A stretch of 64,000 nucleotides of DNA from contig JACDQD010000001.1 in NCBI GenBank assembly GCA_019843655.1, forward strand, positions 45,539,659 through 45,603,658, in the 5' to 3' direction. The stretch comes from Lethocerus indicus. Taxonomy: Eukaryota; Arthropoda; Insecta; Hemiptera; Belostomatidae. The notes under the pieces were generated by a model. It had not been told where the DNA came from and did not search any database. It saw only the letters and a list, made by a program, of their open reading frames with translations. Made by a program: the position numbers and the translations under genes. Numbering within the stretch: position 1 is the first letter of the stretch; the number at the start of each line of letters is the position of its first letter. Shown in pieces: positions 51,501 to 64,000 of the stretch.

Positions 51501-54368
51501 AGATAACAGAGGAAGGGGACGGGGTAATCTTGGAAACATTGGAAGGGGTGGAATTGGACGTGGTGGAACGAGAGGAGGTAGAGGGCAGAGGGCGGGTGGT
51601 TATGACAATCGAGGAAAACGGGAATATGAACGGCAGTCTGGATCTGATAAAACGTCTGTATTCAGGTTTTTGCTACCATTTATATGAATTTAATGATGTT
51701 AAATACTCATTATTCTGAGTATTTAATGATAAATTAATTACTCATTTTATGTTTTCTGTTATCATTGGATTAAATACATTTTCTCAGACTTAATACTGTT
51801 ATAGTGGTGTAAAACCTGTTGACAAACGAGATGGGTCAGGAGCCCACAACTGGGGATCTCATCGTGATGATTTGGAGTAAGTTGTATTAAAATAAATTTT
51901 ATACATTAACTGATATTATTTTTTTTAATATTTAAAAAACTATAACAAAATGAATATTTAATTGTAGTGCATTCTTTTTAATATTAATGATACCTGACGT
52001 AATAATGATTTTATTTAAATTGTTGAATTGTATTAATCTTCTATTGTCTGTTTTCACTGTGTGAACTATAAATTTGTATTAGTTTTACATACTAAAGAAT
52101 ATTAGAGAAGAATATATAGAGTCCTCAAGTTAAAGTGCAGGTGTAATTGAGTTTACAGTACAACATTTAAATATAAAATTAAAATTCCTTTTTAAAGAAA
52201 TATTAGTTTTATCTTTTTTATTATTGTATTTAATAGTGTTATTGTATTATTCATACAGGGATATCCAGAATGCTTCTCGTCAAGCTGGTGAAGACTCGGC
52301 TCCTTGGAATTCAGACAAAACAGATGAAACCTTTAATGAAAACAAGTTAGTTAATTTGATTATTCGAATATGAAATGTAGAATGATATTTATTTATATTA
52401 ATCGTTATTGGAAATCATTAGATAATTAATTTCAGTCAATATCCAAGACAGATCCATTAGTTAAGTGCTTTTTGTTGGGTCCGTAGTTCTGTTTTGTTTA
52501 GTATTTAATTCTTTGAAGGTGTGATGAAAGTATAACATTAAATTTCTATTATATTTTTGAAATCTACCATATATTTTTCACAAAATTATTTCAAACAAAA
52601 GTTTGTCTAATTAATATGATTTTTTGGTTTCTTCTTTGTTTATGCCAGTAGGTTTTTAATAAACAGCTCGTTCTTCTAAGTTTGTGTAATTCACAAGCTC
52701 GAAACTTACATCAAAGTTACTGTATTCAGGTGCCTTTTATGGTTAATCTCCATACTTCTTGTATAGTGGGTACTGTAAACTAAAAAGAATGTTAACTATT
52801 GTTGACTTTAATAATCTACAAATTGATCTGAATTGACAAGTTTAACTGGCCTCATTACTATTATTTTTTATAGTTCTGCAGGCCCGGGTGAAGGTGAAGA
52901 AGTTGGTGGACCCACTGAAGATGAACCTAGAGAACTGACCCTTGATGAATGGAAGGCCATGAGAGCACCTCGGCAGAAACCAGTTTACAACTTAAGAAAG
53001 GCCGGTGAAGGAGAAGATTTGACCCAATGGAAGAAAATGTATGCGCTCCAAAAGAAAAAAGATGGTGATGATGATGAAGAAGATGATGATGATGTTAGTT
53101 TACCCTAAGAGTATTTTTTTTAGTATAATGTACTTGAATTTTAAAAAATAGAACTTCTTAAAACTAAAAGCTTAAGTTAAAAAAGTTAACTTAAGTTACA
53201 CTTTAAACTTTTTAAAAAATTCAATGTTTGAGTGAGTGGTTAACACAGCTGCTTCAGTCATAGTGGTTTGTGGGTTTAAGTTTAGCTCATGGCTAGTCAT
53301 GTCCTTGGTTTGTTAGTATATAAGTGTGTGTGTAAAATATTTTTAGTCCAGCTACAGATATCTTGAGCGCAACTTTTGCACTAATAACGTTATGTGCTAT
53401 ACATTTTTTACAGCCTCAGTCGATCTCATCAGTGAATGTTTGTTATAATGAAATAGTTGATCTTTTGAGTTGTTTGTATGTACATGTATACATGTGTATC
53501 CTTAAAAAAACTTTCAATCATCTAGCACAGTATTATTTATTTATATATGGACATTACTTTCCATTACCAATCTATTGATTTATTGCAGTATTTATTATCT
53601 GTGGAATTCTGAGACAGCATTCATATAAAAATGATTTTTGTAACAGGAATACGAAAGCTGTGAATACCCACAGAGAGTTGGACGTCAAAAACATGTTTTG
53701 GACATTGATATTCACTTCAAAGATGCACGTGGCCGTGGTAGGGGCGGACGTGGTGGAAGAGGTGGACCGAGACTCGGATCAGGACGACCAAATATCACTC
53801 ATACTGAGAAGACATTTGACGTAAGTTACAATTTTTTGTTAGACAAAACTGCTCGTTACCATAATTGTATACTTCAAATTAACCTTTGCGAATTCCAGTT
53901 TCTTAATTTTATATGTAAAATAAGTAATCATATTTTTTCTTATAAATTCATCTACAAAAATTATGTTGTAATTTTATTAATAGATAACCCAGAACCTTCT
54001 TTGCATATTTTAAAATAGATCTGCAATTTAGATTTTTATAATCAAACGAGTAACACTTTTGTTGAATTTATTTCCACTTATTCAGTTTAAAACACTTTAT
54101 TATAGATAATGGAGCAGTGAATAAACCAATTTAGTAATAATTAAAATATAATTTGTATTTCATAATAAGTGTGGGGTATGAAGAAAAATATTCTGGGAGA
54201 TAATCAGCATATTGAATTGTATATGAATTTCATTTATATTTATGATTTTGAGTAGCAAATCTTTATTGTAATGTGAAAACAAAATTATTTTTGGTGCAGG
54301 ATGAAAACCGAACTCGCAAAAGTGCTCCAAAGGTTGATGATGAACATGATTTCCCTTCATTGGGTTGA
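48590..54368 (+). CDS. vig: SERBP1/Vig-type mRNA-binding protein, complete, eight exons
   Basis: Coding exons: 48590-48836, 51110-51239, 51432-51653, 51805-51876, 52259-52345, 52874-53093, 53647-53820 and 54300-54368. All phases agree and give 406 aa, close to human SERBP1 (408 aa). Family hallmarks appear in order. The N-terminal NRFELFDDDEEDPLEVL is at about 13-29. A Lys/Glu-rich linker follows, then an RGG box at about 152-182. KREYERQSGSDK and SGAHNW lie at about 187-210. The TLDEWKAM motif of the hyaluronan/mRNA-binding domain is at about 275-282, followed by a poly-Asp/Glu stretch. A second RGG box begins at about 354 and the chain ends DEHDFPSLG. Members bind mRNA and ribosomes and occur in the cytoplasm and on chromatin; the Drosophila relative Vig was found in a RISC preparation. 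The start is the ATG at 48590, not the in-frame GTG just before it. The first intron is 2.3 kb. AATAAA at 54482-54487 is a plausible poly(A) signal. Confidence 0.95.
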
Positions 54369-54481
54369 GACAAGACTAGTCACAGCCATTTCAAGAAAGA
54401 AAATTCAACCTGACTAAAATTTTACATAACATTCATCAGCTTAGATTATCTCGTATTTGTTTAAAATTTTCTGTATAAATA

Positions 54482-54487
54482 CAATAA
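54482..54487 (+). terminator. SERBP1 polyadenylation signal
   Basis: AATAAA 114 bp after the stop codon, followed by a T-rich stretch (TTTCATTCTTATTTTG). Confidence 0.6.
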
Positions 54488-55987
54488 AGTTTCATTCTTA
54501 TTTTGTATTTTTTTCACTTGGTACATAAGTGATAAGGAGAACTAGTTTTAATTTTTAATTGCTTTCATCTTGATGTAAGAATTTTCTGGTATTTTTGAAG
54601 GCTGTAGATTTCGTAAGTCTTATCAACCGATAGTGGAGAAAATTGATTTATGATGTCAATCAAACCAGCGAAATAATTTTTTGAATATAATTAGTTTTTT
54701 GTCTTTTGAATTGCCTACACAGTAAGTCATTATACACATATGAAGCAATAAGAACTTCATAATTAATGTTCTTTTATATTAATGTGTGAAATATTAATTT
54801 CCACAAAATTATTTCTTATGTCCATATCTAGAATAATGTCCAAAGTAAAAAATGTATTTTTTTAAGACGGTTTATGTGTTGCTGTGATTCCTAGTGGAGA
54901 TGTGGGGATGGAATGTGGTGGCTGAGAAAAATATGCATTAATTCATTCTGATACAAATTATTGTTCATCTGAATGGCTAATTACATTATTCAATGAAGAC
55001 ATTTTCAGAAGCGACAAAACAATTAAACATTTACAAACAGTGATTGCTGTAGTAATATGAATGTATTTTCAGTCTATGTTTTTTGTTTTTTCAAAGTATA
55101 TAAATTGAAGTTTCCCCTGTATTCCATTCATATAACTTTAAGTTGTATTGACTTTCTCTTGAAACATGTTGGCAACCTAGTTCTTAGACTTGTTCCATTG
55201 CTGTAAACCTTGTATTTTAATGAGAACTATTTTAAGGATAATTAGCTGAGATGTAAATAAAATTGTGAATGATCTTTATATTTGTTGGTTGCAGGTTTAC
55301 AATTCATAACACACAAGTAGTGTAAATAAATTGCAGTATATTTAGACCATTATTTCAAGTTTTATTGTTTTACAGGTGTATGTAAATTTATTATTATATT
55401 TATATTTTTTATCAACCAGAAATGATATATGATCATCGTACATTAATTATGTATTAGGTATGTAATCTAGATTGCTTCTGTGTTTTCAATGAATTTCGGT
55501 ATGAATATTTTATGTGTAAAATTTCTCTGTATTGATGAACTCTGTGCCAAAGTTTATGTTATTCATTACAGTTACTTGGACGTTTTCAGTTTCAAAATCT
55601 GAGATATGGTTTGTTAGTTACTTATTTTGTCTTGAATGAGTTAATCAAATATTTACATGATAACTATAACACTGGATTAGAACTGACTTAGTTCAGCATA
55701 TAACGAGATAATGTGTTATATCTAATGTTGAATATTTTTTGTATGCTCATTCAGTGAATATTGCAAAAACCAAATACATAATACGACTGTGAGTAATATC
55801 TTGTCCTATATTATGTTAGCACACCAAATGGCTAACATTTGAATAAGAAAGGTCTCCACCACATGCTCACTATAGTATTTGGATTAGTAAACAGACATTG
55901 ACTTTTGAATGATTCTTCACTATAAAGTTCATAACAATGTCTATTAATTAATCAATCCGCCATTAGACAGGACAATATGGCCTATTG

Positions 55988-56072
55988 TACAGTAAATGTT
56001 TCAATATATATATATACATACACACACATGTGTACAGTAAATGTTTCAATATATATATACACACATGTGTCT
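55988..56072. repeat. Two-copy tandem repeat (~45/40 bp)
   Basis: TACAGTAAATGTTTCAATAT plus a TA tract and ACACACATGTG is repeated immediately, with a shorter TA tract in the second unit. Confidence 0.85.
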
Positions 56073-56984
56073 GTGTGTACACACTGTCAAACACTTTCTG
56101 GACTATTATATTAATTAAAAAAAAAGCTTAAGAAGCAATGTAACCATGTTTAAAATAGTGAGATTAAATTAACATCAATTCATACAAATGTTAAGTACAC
56201 TGTTTATATTTACTTTTGTTGCTTCAGAATTATTGAATAATTTTTTGTTTAACTAGGAATGTTCTACTTTTTTTCATTTTTATATCTGATTACATTATAC
56301 TCAAAGATTAGGCAAAAAATATTTTAGACTTGGTTTTGTGGGCACAGTATTAGGAGATATTTTCTTTATTAAACAATACCCACCACAATTATCATATATT
56401 GTTCATATGCTTCAATATTTATGATAATATTATAATCAATTTACTTATTCTGATTTAAAAGATATATGTATCAATAGGGAATAATAAATGTTCTTCAAAC
56501 TTTTCCACAGTTACAATGCCATAAATAATGTATTATTATTCAGAGCAACATTCATTGGGTGGTGTCTTATTTATTTCGGAATGCAAAAATTTAGTTATTT
56601 TGTTTATTATTAACCAATAAAATTGTAATGCTGGCAAGTTGTTCTAGTATGTAGTGAGTTTATATTATTAGGCAGCTAGGACATAATACTGAAAGGCTGT
56701 ATCAGGCTTGTGTAAGATTGTAGACAATAGGCCTCTGTAATATTATTTCAACAATTATTTAAAACAAGATACAAACATTACAGTTTAATTTTACAGTATT
56801 TAATTTTTATTCATTATCAGCTGGTTTTGTTTCTGTATCTTTTTGGTGTTAATAATATTAAAGTGCAATGAAATTATAGTAGAAATTACATCAAGATTCA
56901 GTTTTATATTGATCATGAATTTCAGTGTTATGATTTTTCAACTCCTACCAGCTTGAAAATATTTTAATAACTTGTCCCCTCCCA

Positions 56985-56985
<1 letters not shown>

Positions 56986-57038
<53 letters not shown>
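56986..57038. repeat. (TA)n microsatellite
   Basis: About 26 TA units in the AT-rich interval downstream of the SERBP1 gene. Confidence 0.95.
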
Positions 57039-57042
<4 letters not shown>

Positions 57043-58336
57043 TAACCCTATTAGGCCTCTACAATCTATTAGTTGAATCATGTCATGTTATTTGGCTATT
57101 AAAATTCCTAAGGGAATTATAATGGTGAACAGAAATTAAAATTTGAAGGCTTTACTTTCATAATATGTCAGGCATTTATATATTTTGATTTTGATTATTC
57201 AACTATGAACTGCAGATATAAATATTTAAGAATTGCATTGTAACTGTATGAATTAATTACAAAATCTTCAGAAATCTTAACAAAGCTCTAGGTGATTTTT
57301 TATTGTTTCCCAGAGAATACAGGGGACTATATATGGTTATTCCTTGACATAATTCATTTCATGGCTTGTGTTTGTAGATTGTGTTAACTCTTATTGTTAC
57401 TAATATTCACCAGTTTTTCTTCATGGTTTTAGAAACTAAATGCTGATTTAACCACTAATGATTATAATTTTTATTTATTCTCCTGCAGCAGGTTCAAATT
57501 TAAAAACAGAAGGGATGTAAATAAAACATTGTGAATGATAAATATTAATAGTGAAGAAATAATTATTAGCATAATTGATTACTTAATTTCTTTTTCATTT
57601 GTATTTTATATACAGTTATATAAAATAAGAAAATGGTTTAATATTTTTAATGGTGTGTTAGCAGATTTTTGAATTCATAAAGTTTCTTGTATAATATTCC
57701 ATTTGTTTCACTGTCTATGTATATAATTTTGCCTCTTGTAAGTCTTTTGTGAAAATTAAAAATTGGTAATTATTAGTATATAAAATAAAATATTTTATTT
57801 TCCTTAGGATGATAATGTTATATAAGGTGATAGAAGGTTATCATTTGTCATCAAGTCCGGATGAACACTGCATTATAGGGGTTTTTAAGTTATAATGTAT
57901 AATATATATGAAATGGTGAGTACAAAATTCAATTTTTTTTAGAATTTTTAATTTATTTTCTAAAAAAAATTCAGATTCCTTATTCTGAAACAATGGTTTT
58001 GTTGTGATTGCTGGAAGATAGTAGAATCACATTCAAATAAATTAAAACCACAAAAATTCACTAGTTCTTAAATACAATTTTCCTTGTGCTCTTGTAAAGA
58101 AATAAATACTGTTAGTAACCTGACATACTAATATTATTGAAGACAAGAGTATTTTATGAATCCTAAATTTAAGTTAGTATAAGCTGGGGTTATTAACCTT
58201 TTTAAAAAGGAATAAGTACATTTATTACATTTGAATAAATATCAAACAATATAAAATTATAACATAATTAAATCAGATATTATATATATAAATTTATTAT
58301 CCAAAAGTAATTACAGTACAAATATCCACAAACCTT

Positions 58337-58337
58337 C

Positions 58338-58392
<55 letters not shown>
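58337..58392. repeat. (TA)n(CA)n compound microsatellite
   Basis: A GTGTG lead, about 17 TA units and about nine CA units, about 600 bp before the KAT8 start codon. Confidence 0.95.
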
Positions 58393-58734
58393 AACAAAAA
58401 AACAAGGTCTATGCGCAGGTCGTTAATTGTTAATGGTCACTCTACCTTTTTTAAATGTAACCTTTGTTTGTGCAGTGTATATATTGCATAAAATATTTTA
58501 TAATAAAGAAATCATGAATATATTGTGTTTAATGTATTAATAACAATTTATTTAAAATATTATGATAATAGTTTTATGCGTTTAATAAGTATAAAACTTT
58601 TATTTGAATTTAATAAATATAATTACCTCTTATAATCCTCATATGTTCTGACTGAATATAAAATTTAGTAATATTGCATGATAAATTCAGTTTTTTAAAA
58701 TGAAAATCTAACTGGAATTTTCCTTTTATTTCTG

Positions 58735-58976
58735 TATGCGTTTTACCTTGCGGTAGTTGGCAACATGCATCGGCGCAATGGTACACTTCCTCGTGTTTAC
58801 AATATTCGTTTAAATAAGCTTTTTCGAGCCAAATTATATATTTTCTAGCTCTATTTAGTCGTGCTCATTATAATAATGACATTTGGTTTGCGTTTTTAAT
58901 AAAGCCACTTTTTTATACAGGTTCATTTTTTTAATTGCTGTTTGCATTTGTCTCACTAATTGTACATTTTATTCAG
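58735..58976 (+). promoter_or_regulatory. Short CG-containing stretch upstream of KAT8
   Basis: Several CG sites (TGCGTTTTACC, TGCGGTAG, CATCGGCGCAATGG, CCTCGTG, TTTTCGAGCC, TAGTCGTGC) stand out in otherwise CpG-poor AT-rich DNA just before the first coding exon. This suggests an unmethylated promoter. No core element could be fixed. Confidence 0.35.
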
Positions 58977-61900
58977 ATGTCTCAAAAGTCTGAGAAATTT
59001 ACCAAGCGAAAATTGGATACAGACAAAGAAGAAGATTTCGGGACACAATCTCTGAGGCTCGACGTTGGAGAACGTTACTTGGTAAATAGGAGAAATGATG
59101 ATTGGAGTAAGTTGAAGTTTTTTATGTCTGTGGTGCAAACGATCTATTCGTTTTGAAAAAAATAAGTCATTTACACAATTGACAGTAAAAAAATGACCTG
59201 GTACACTTGTTTTCAGTTGTTTTTCTGTGTCAACCTTCCTTACAAAACAATGTTTCAGTTAATCTGCTGGTAGTGTTGTTATTATAAGTGATCATTTACA
59301 AAATTATGGAAAATTCAGGAATAAAAGTTTGACCAAGTAGTCAGTATGCATATATTCAAGTAGTTAACAACATGCATGCAGAGTTTGTTGTCGGTCTTAG
59401 GATCCTCAACTGTGGTCTTACAAATCAAAACATAAATTGTAGTTGGCCATGAATAGAGCTGTATAACGTACCTGCTGACAATATATGTTACTTGTACTTG
59501 CAAGAGAATGTCTAGATTTTTATTATAGCATTGAATGCACTTTTAAATCATTTCTTGTATTTATAGTTTAATTTTTTATGATTAAAGTGTATGTTGGAAA
59601 CATTTTATTTATAGTTCCTGCGGAAATTATTCAGAAAAGATTTAATATTGGTGATAAAAATTTTGAATACTATGTTCACTATGAAGGTCTGAATAGAAGA
59701 CTAGATGAGTGGATACCTCAGACAAGGTGAGTTCCTTAATTAATAATTAATTATTCAATTTCCTTAACATATTAACAAATAGTCCTTATTTCAAAGTGCC
59801 GTCATACCTCATCTAAGAGGCATGCTCTTATTTTCAGTTCACTATTCAATATAAGTTTTGTTTTTTATGTTCACAAACAATATCAACTGTTTCATAAAGC
59901 CCTTTATAGAATTAATTTCATATATTTATTATTAATATTTATATTTACAAAGATAATCATTGAATTGAATTGCAGATTGAAAACAAGATTTTTTTCCCCA
60001 GTATATAAACTGGATACAAGTCTTATAATGAAGTTTTAGAAGCTTATATTAGACATTCCAGTTGTATATAATAGTTTCCAAAAATTCTAGGTCTTTTTAA
60101 ATTGAAATGGAGCCTATAAGAAAGAAAGAATGTGTGGTATAACTTTCTTATCATCCTTTGCATGCAAAATGGTAGTGATTGAAAGGTGGGGGGGGAGGGC
60201 CAGGTTCTAGGTCATAGAATGCAAAAAAGGTTGTGCTAACCCAGAATATCACCCTCATTCAGTACATGCAATAAATTCATCACTGTGCAGGTCCTTAATT
60301 GTTGTTAATGGTCACTCTACCATTTTTAAATGTAACCCTTGTTAATTTTTTTTTGTTTATTTTGTACTTTTAGTGTTAAGCGTGGGACATAAGCATACTT
60401 TGTTTGGCTTTTCAAAGATTTGAAATTGTAAAGACTCCAAGAGGTTACAACAGGCATAAATTATCTACTGCTTAGCAGTGATATTCATCATTAGAAAAGC
60501 CTAGTATTAGCCCTTGATAAATATGGATGATAATCTAATAAGGTGGTAAGTGGAGGGGTGGAATGTGGGGTATAATATCACCGCTGGTTAATGTAAAAAC
60601 AAAAATTCAGCTGGTTAATGTACAAACAAACATTCAGTGATTACTTTGATCGCGGTTTGTCAAAAATTTGATTCATCAATTAATTAAACTCCTCCCCCAC
60701 TGAATTGTCCATTGAATGAAAACTTTATTTATCTATTGGTTGCAACAGACCATACATTGTTATTAACTTCATTCATATCCTCCTGTCAATGGAGGCTAAG
60801 CTCACAAAGTGATTTTTGTCGTGGCCACGCTACAACATTTCTACCTGGTGCTCACTCAACATCTATTTTTACAGTAAATGAGGCTTTTATAATTGATCTT
60901 TTTTCCTCTGTAATTGTATCTAAGAGTTCTTTTGGAAATTTTGTCCTGAAAGTATTGCAATAATACCAAATCAACTAATCAATTTTGATACTGTTGAAGA
61001 GGAAGGTCACAATTATTTTTCTGCTTATAGAAAATAGTTATCTCATTTTATTTAGTTGTGTGAGCAGTGGCTGCCGCAAGAATGGCTTGTGTGGAGCAGG
61101 CCCCTTGGTTTACTGTTTGCATAAGCCACTTTGAACTGCTAAAATGTAACATTAACCTGATCTTGAGTTAACATAAACGCTATTTAATGTTTTTGTATTT
61201 CAGTTATTTTTTTATGTTGTTTCAGAGTGTACTAGATGAAATAATAACAGATGATTTCAATTGACAGTTCCAATAAACAGCATAGAGAAAGAGAAAGAAA
61301 ATTATATGAAGGCAAAATATTTAAACAACGGATTGTGTGCAACATTAGAATTATGCTCCTCTTAAGATAATTCAATTCCAAAACACTTTCAGTTGAAACG
61401 TTAAGTGTGTACATTTAGTGTATTGTAACTCACATTAACTTGGGAGTTAAATTGATACACAGTATCTCAATTGATTTATAAATGAAGTATTGTCATCAGT
61501 AGGATAGTCATCTTATTCTAATCTATTGTGATAATAATATAATTATCTTATTATTGTAGTAGTGTAGGATAATGAGATGTTTTATTGATGATGATATATA
61601 GTTTCAGAAGACGGAACACTATTATTTATAAAACATTTGAGATATAAATTGAAAAAAATAAATTGAATGAAATAAATCTAAAGCAGATATTAGGATCTTT
61701 CCTGTTATATCTTACTCAATGCTGATTTTTTGGTCCTTTTCTATAATTTGTTACCTGCCACAGAATTCCTTACCGTGACACTTAATTTCACCTCCACCCA
61801 ACCAGAATTATTTGTGCATTAGGAAATTGTGTACATAACGATAGATTAGTTATGTAGGTTTGTTTTCTTGTTTTCTTTTATTTTTGTCATATTTATTATT

Positions 61901-63951
61901 TTCTGTACAATTGCTTTGACCTTCTTTCTGTTGTTTTACGAAGTTATTGATGTTTTGTTTTTCAAGGAACTCCTTGAAAACCGGTAAACTTGTTCCAAGT
62001 ACCTTTCCTTGCTCTGAACATTCAGGGTAAAAGGACAATGAGATTTGGTTTTGGAATGTGTGCGGATATTCAGAGAAAAAAGCAATTATAGTACAATGAC
62101 TAGAGAAGTAACAACCATAAATAGTGACAGTAGTTGTAGTTCCCCCCCGTTAACTGCTGGGGAAGATTTATATCCAAACTCATAGGACAGGAGCCATCAA
62201 TTACCACGATCTTATCTTTAACTTAATAAAAACTTAAAGTTTTTAATAAAAATTGCTGTTAAGAAACAACTTGCTCAATTACTGCAGCCCCTATAGTTGT
62301 CTGTTATCAATAAATATTTATGTTTGGATTGGTATTCAAAGTAGAATTAATTACCATTTATTGTTAATTAATCCTAGTATCCTTTTGTTTATAATTCATT
62401 AATTAAGATCATTCATGAGATACACAAAGTGCTTCACCCTTTGTGAGACACTTTTGTAGCAATATAACCAACATTCACCTTCTTAGGGTGTGTGCAAAAA
62501 GTCATACTGGCTGTGGTTTTCTGTGGTCAGGTGATGGGATTTTAACAAGGGAGGTCCAAGGTGTTATTAACCTTCGATGTCTACCATGTAGTCTACTGAT
62601 TTTGAACTGTTATAGGATTAAAATCCCAAGAATTGATTCGCCGATAGAAGATTCTCAACCAAAGGAAAAAACTGATAGTGAAGACTCAGATCGTAAAATT
62701 ACACGTAACCAAAAAAAAATTCAAGATGAAACAAATGAAACTGAGGTGAATATTTTTAATTACTTTGTTTTGTTTTTTTTATATTTTGTACAGATAAAAA
62801 TAATTTTTGATTTTTCATTTGTCCTTATTTTTAACTGAATATTTTGTAGATTTCGTGTGTTTCTGTCTCCTCTTGCTGGTTTGGTCTTTTGCTAGACCAG
62901 TTTTGGCTGTTTGCCATCTTCAGTAGCGGTGTTAGTCACTTTGGCACATTGAATGTTTTTGGGTGTCCTCATTGCACTGTCAATGTCACTTGTACTGTGG
63001 TGGTTGTCCGTTTGTCATATGTATATATGTGTCTTGTTTTTGTGTTTTCGGGGGATGTTGTTTGTCTTATTTGGGTTGGGAGGGACTTTGTTAATCTGCT
63101 TAAGTTTTTGTCTGATTATCAGTCAAATATATATTTGATCACACAACTGGTCACAACTATTAGGTTTTGACTTTAAAATATATGACAGGAAACCTATCTG
63201 GTATGTAGTTAAACACTGATAAACTAGCGCCCCCTGAGGGCATTGCGGAAATGTACTTAACTAAAGTTTGTTTGGTACTACCACAAAACATGTATTCTAA
63301 ACTGAATATTCTGTAATTAAAATTGATTTAATTATACATTTATTTAGCTTGCAACATAAAGTTAAGTATTTAAGTAATAGTTGTGGGTGGACCTTTTAGG
63401 TAGGATAAAATGTTCCCACGTTTGGAATATTAAAATACAAGATGAAATAACATCAGCCTGTATAATATAAGCCTGCTGTTTTTTGTTCTCTTTAAATTTG
63501 AATTTTTTATAATAGATAGTAATAGGTATTCAGATTAAAAATTATGTTTTGACCAGATTAAATATTTAGAAAATTGTTAAAGTAAATTACTATAATTAAA
63601 GTCTAGTACAATAATATAGTTATATCATTTTCAATTATGTGAGGTGCAGATATAAATTAATTAATAGATTATTATAATGACAATAATATTTCACTTTTAC
63701 ATTATTAATTTTCCTTTTCTCATTGTGTATAGAGTACTTCTCAAGAGGACTCACCATCTGACCCGTTGGAAAAAGAACATGAAGCTTTAACAAAAGTAAA
63801 GTATATAAATTGCATCCAGTTTGGAATGTTTGAAATTGATACATGGTATTTTAGTCCATATCCAGATGAATATGGCAAAGAGTCAAAGTTATGGATCTGT
63901 GAGTATTGCTTGAAGTATATGCGCTTGGAGAAAACATATCGTTATCATTTG
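58977..63951 (+). CDS. mof: MOF/KAT8 MYST-family histone acetyltransferase, N-terminal part (truncated by window edge)
   Basis: Coding exons visible: 58977-59106, 59615-59726, 62616-62745 and 63733-63951, in consistent phases and ending at donor TTG|GTAAGT. They encode residues 1-197. A chromo-barrel domain spans about 26-81 ([25 protein letters not shown]). KITRNQKK at 108-115 is the basic segment conserved in KAT8 before the MYST domain. [13 protein letters not shown] (136-148) and WYFSPYP (162-168) open the MYST domain. C180, C183 and H196 are the first ligands of its C2HC zinc finger. The acetyl-CoA site and catalytic residues lie beyond the window. KAT8 acetylates histone H4 K16 in the MSL and NSL complexes. 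KAT8 is favoured over Tip60/KAT5 by the LEKEHEA and KITRNQK segments. The ATG sits directly behind an acceptor-like TTTTATTCAG, so an upstream 5' UTR exon is likely. Confidence 0.93.
60285..60345 (+). repeat. Short dispersed repeat in KAT8 intron 3, second copy at 58413-58470
   Basis: GTGCAGGTCCTTAATTG, TTAATGGTCACTCTACCA and TTTTAAATGTAACCCTT match GCGCAGGTCGTTAATTG, TTAATGGTCACTCTACCT and TTTTAAATGTAACCTTT upstream of the KAT8 start. The ~55-bp unit is otherwise unrecognised. Confidence 0.7.
60583..60636. repeat. Two-copy 27-bp tandem repeat
   Basis: GCTGGTTAATGTAAAAACAA.. is followed at once by GCTGGTTAATGTACAAACAA.., with only a few differences. Confidence 0.85.
62849..63297 (+). mobile_element. 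Family-A interspersed repeat in KAT8 intron 4
   Basis: Same order of blocks as the copies at 8.4 and 35.5 kb, from AGATTTCGTGTGTTTCTGTC to CACAAAACATGTATTCTAAA. Its microsatellite is reduced to a short TATGTATATATGTG. CG sites kept in other copies are TG or CA here: CCGATTTCGG reads CCAGTTTTGG and GCTCGCC reads GTTTGCC. It lies between the exons ending at 62745 and starting at 63733. Confidence 0.8.
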
Positions 63952-64000
63952 GTAAGTTGTAATATTTTTTAATCAATTGAAATTTAAGTGCAAACCTCAT

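Larger units (their letters stand above)
54506..58734. other. AT-rich intergenic DNA between SERBP1 and KAT8
   Basis: Very AT-rich and CpG-poor, with microsatellites at 56.0, 57.0 and 58.35 kb. No open frame of note. Long alternative SERBP1 3' UTRs (AATAAA at 55257-55262) cannot be excluded. Confidence 0.5.

Overview
This is a eukaryotic genomic window, most likely from an insect, probably a hemimetabolous one. All protein genes are split by GT-AG introns, (TA)n/(CA)n arrays and interspersed repeats are common, and the recognisable proteins have animal orthologues (SERBP1/vig, the MOF/KAT8 acetyltransferase). Order and species cannot be fixed from the sequence.

Layout. Bases 1-29,910 are moderately GC-rich and CpG-rich and contain no convincing coding exon. 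They hold repeats: a ~400-bp dispersed pair (1.76/6.46 kb), inverted arms around a nested element (8.3-9.8 kb), a 240-bp near-palindrome (17.3 kb) and many fragments of one repeat family, here called family A. Much of this may be the long first intron of the next gene. Bases 29,921-37,440 (+) encode a ~1837-aa secreted, Pro/Gln/Thr/Arg-rich extracellular protein in two coding exons. The 2-kb intron between them carries a family-A repeat split by a deleted mariner-type element. Bases 43,439-45,883 (-) encode a complete three-exon, 177-aa single-membrane-span protein that I do not recognise. A decayed copy of its last exon lies 5 kb away (38.3-38.65 kb), and a frameshifted pseudogene of another unknown protein lies at 40.2 kb. 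Bases 48,590-54,368 (+) are a complete eight-exon SERBP1/Vig mRNA-binding protein gene (406 aa). Bases 58,977-63,951 (+) are the first four coding exons of a KAT8/MOF histone acetyltransferase; the gene runs off the right edge.

Organisation. The secreted-protein gene and the 177-aa gene converge. The 177-aa gene and SERBP1 diverge from a CpG-rich interval (about 44-48.8 kb). SERBP1 and KAT8 are tandem. CpG is abundant in the left third and around gene starts but scarce over the 3' part of the secreted-protein gene and over the gene bodies to its right. Copies of the same repeat keep CG in the CpG-rich zones and show TG/CA in the CpG-poor ones. This is the pattern left by germline gene-body DNA methylation, and it is the most interesting large-scale signal here. 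No functional link among the four genes is evident; they look like ordinary neighbours.
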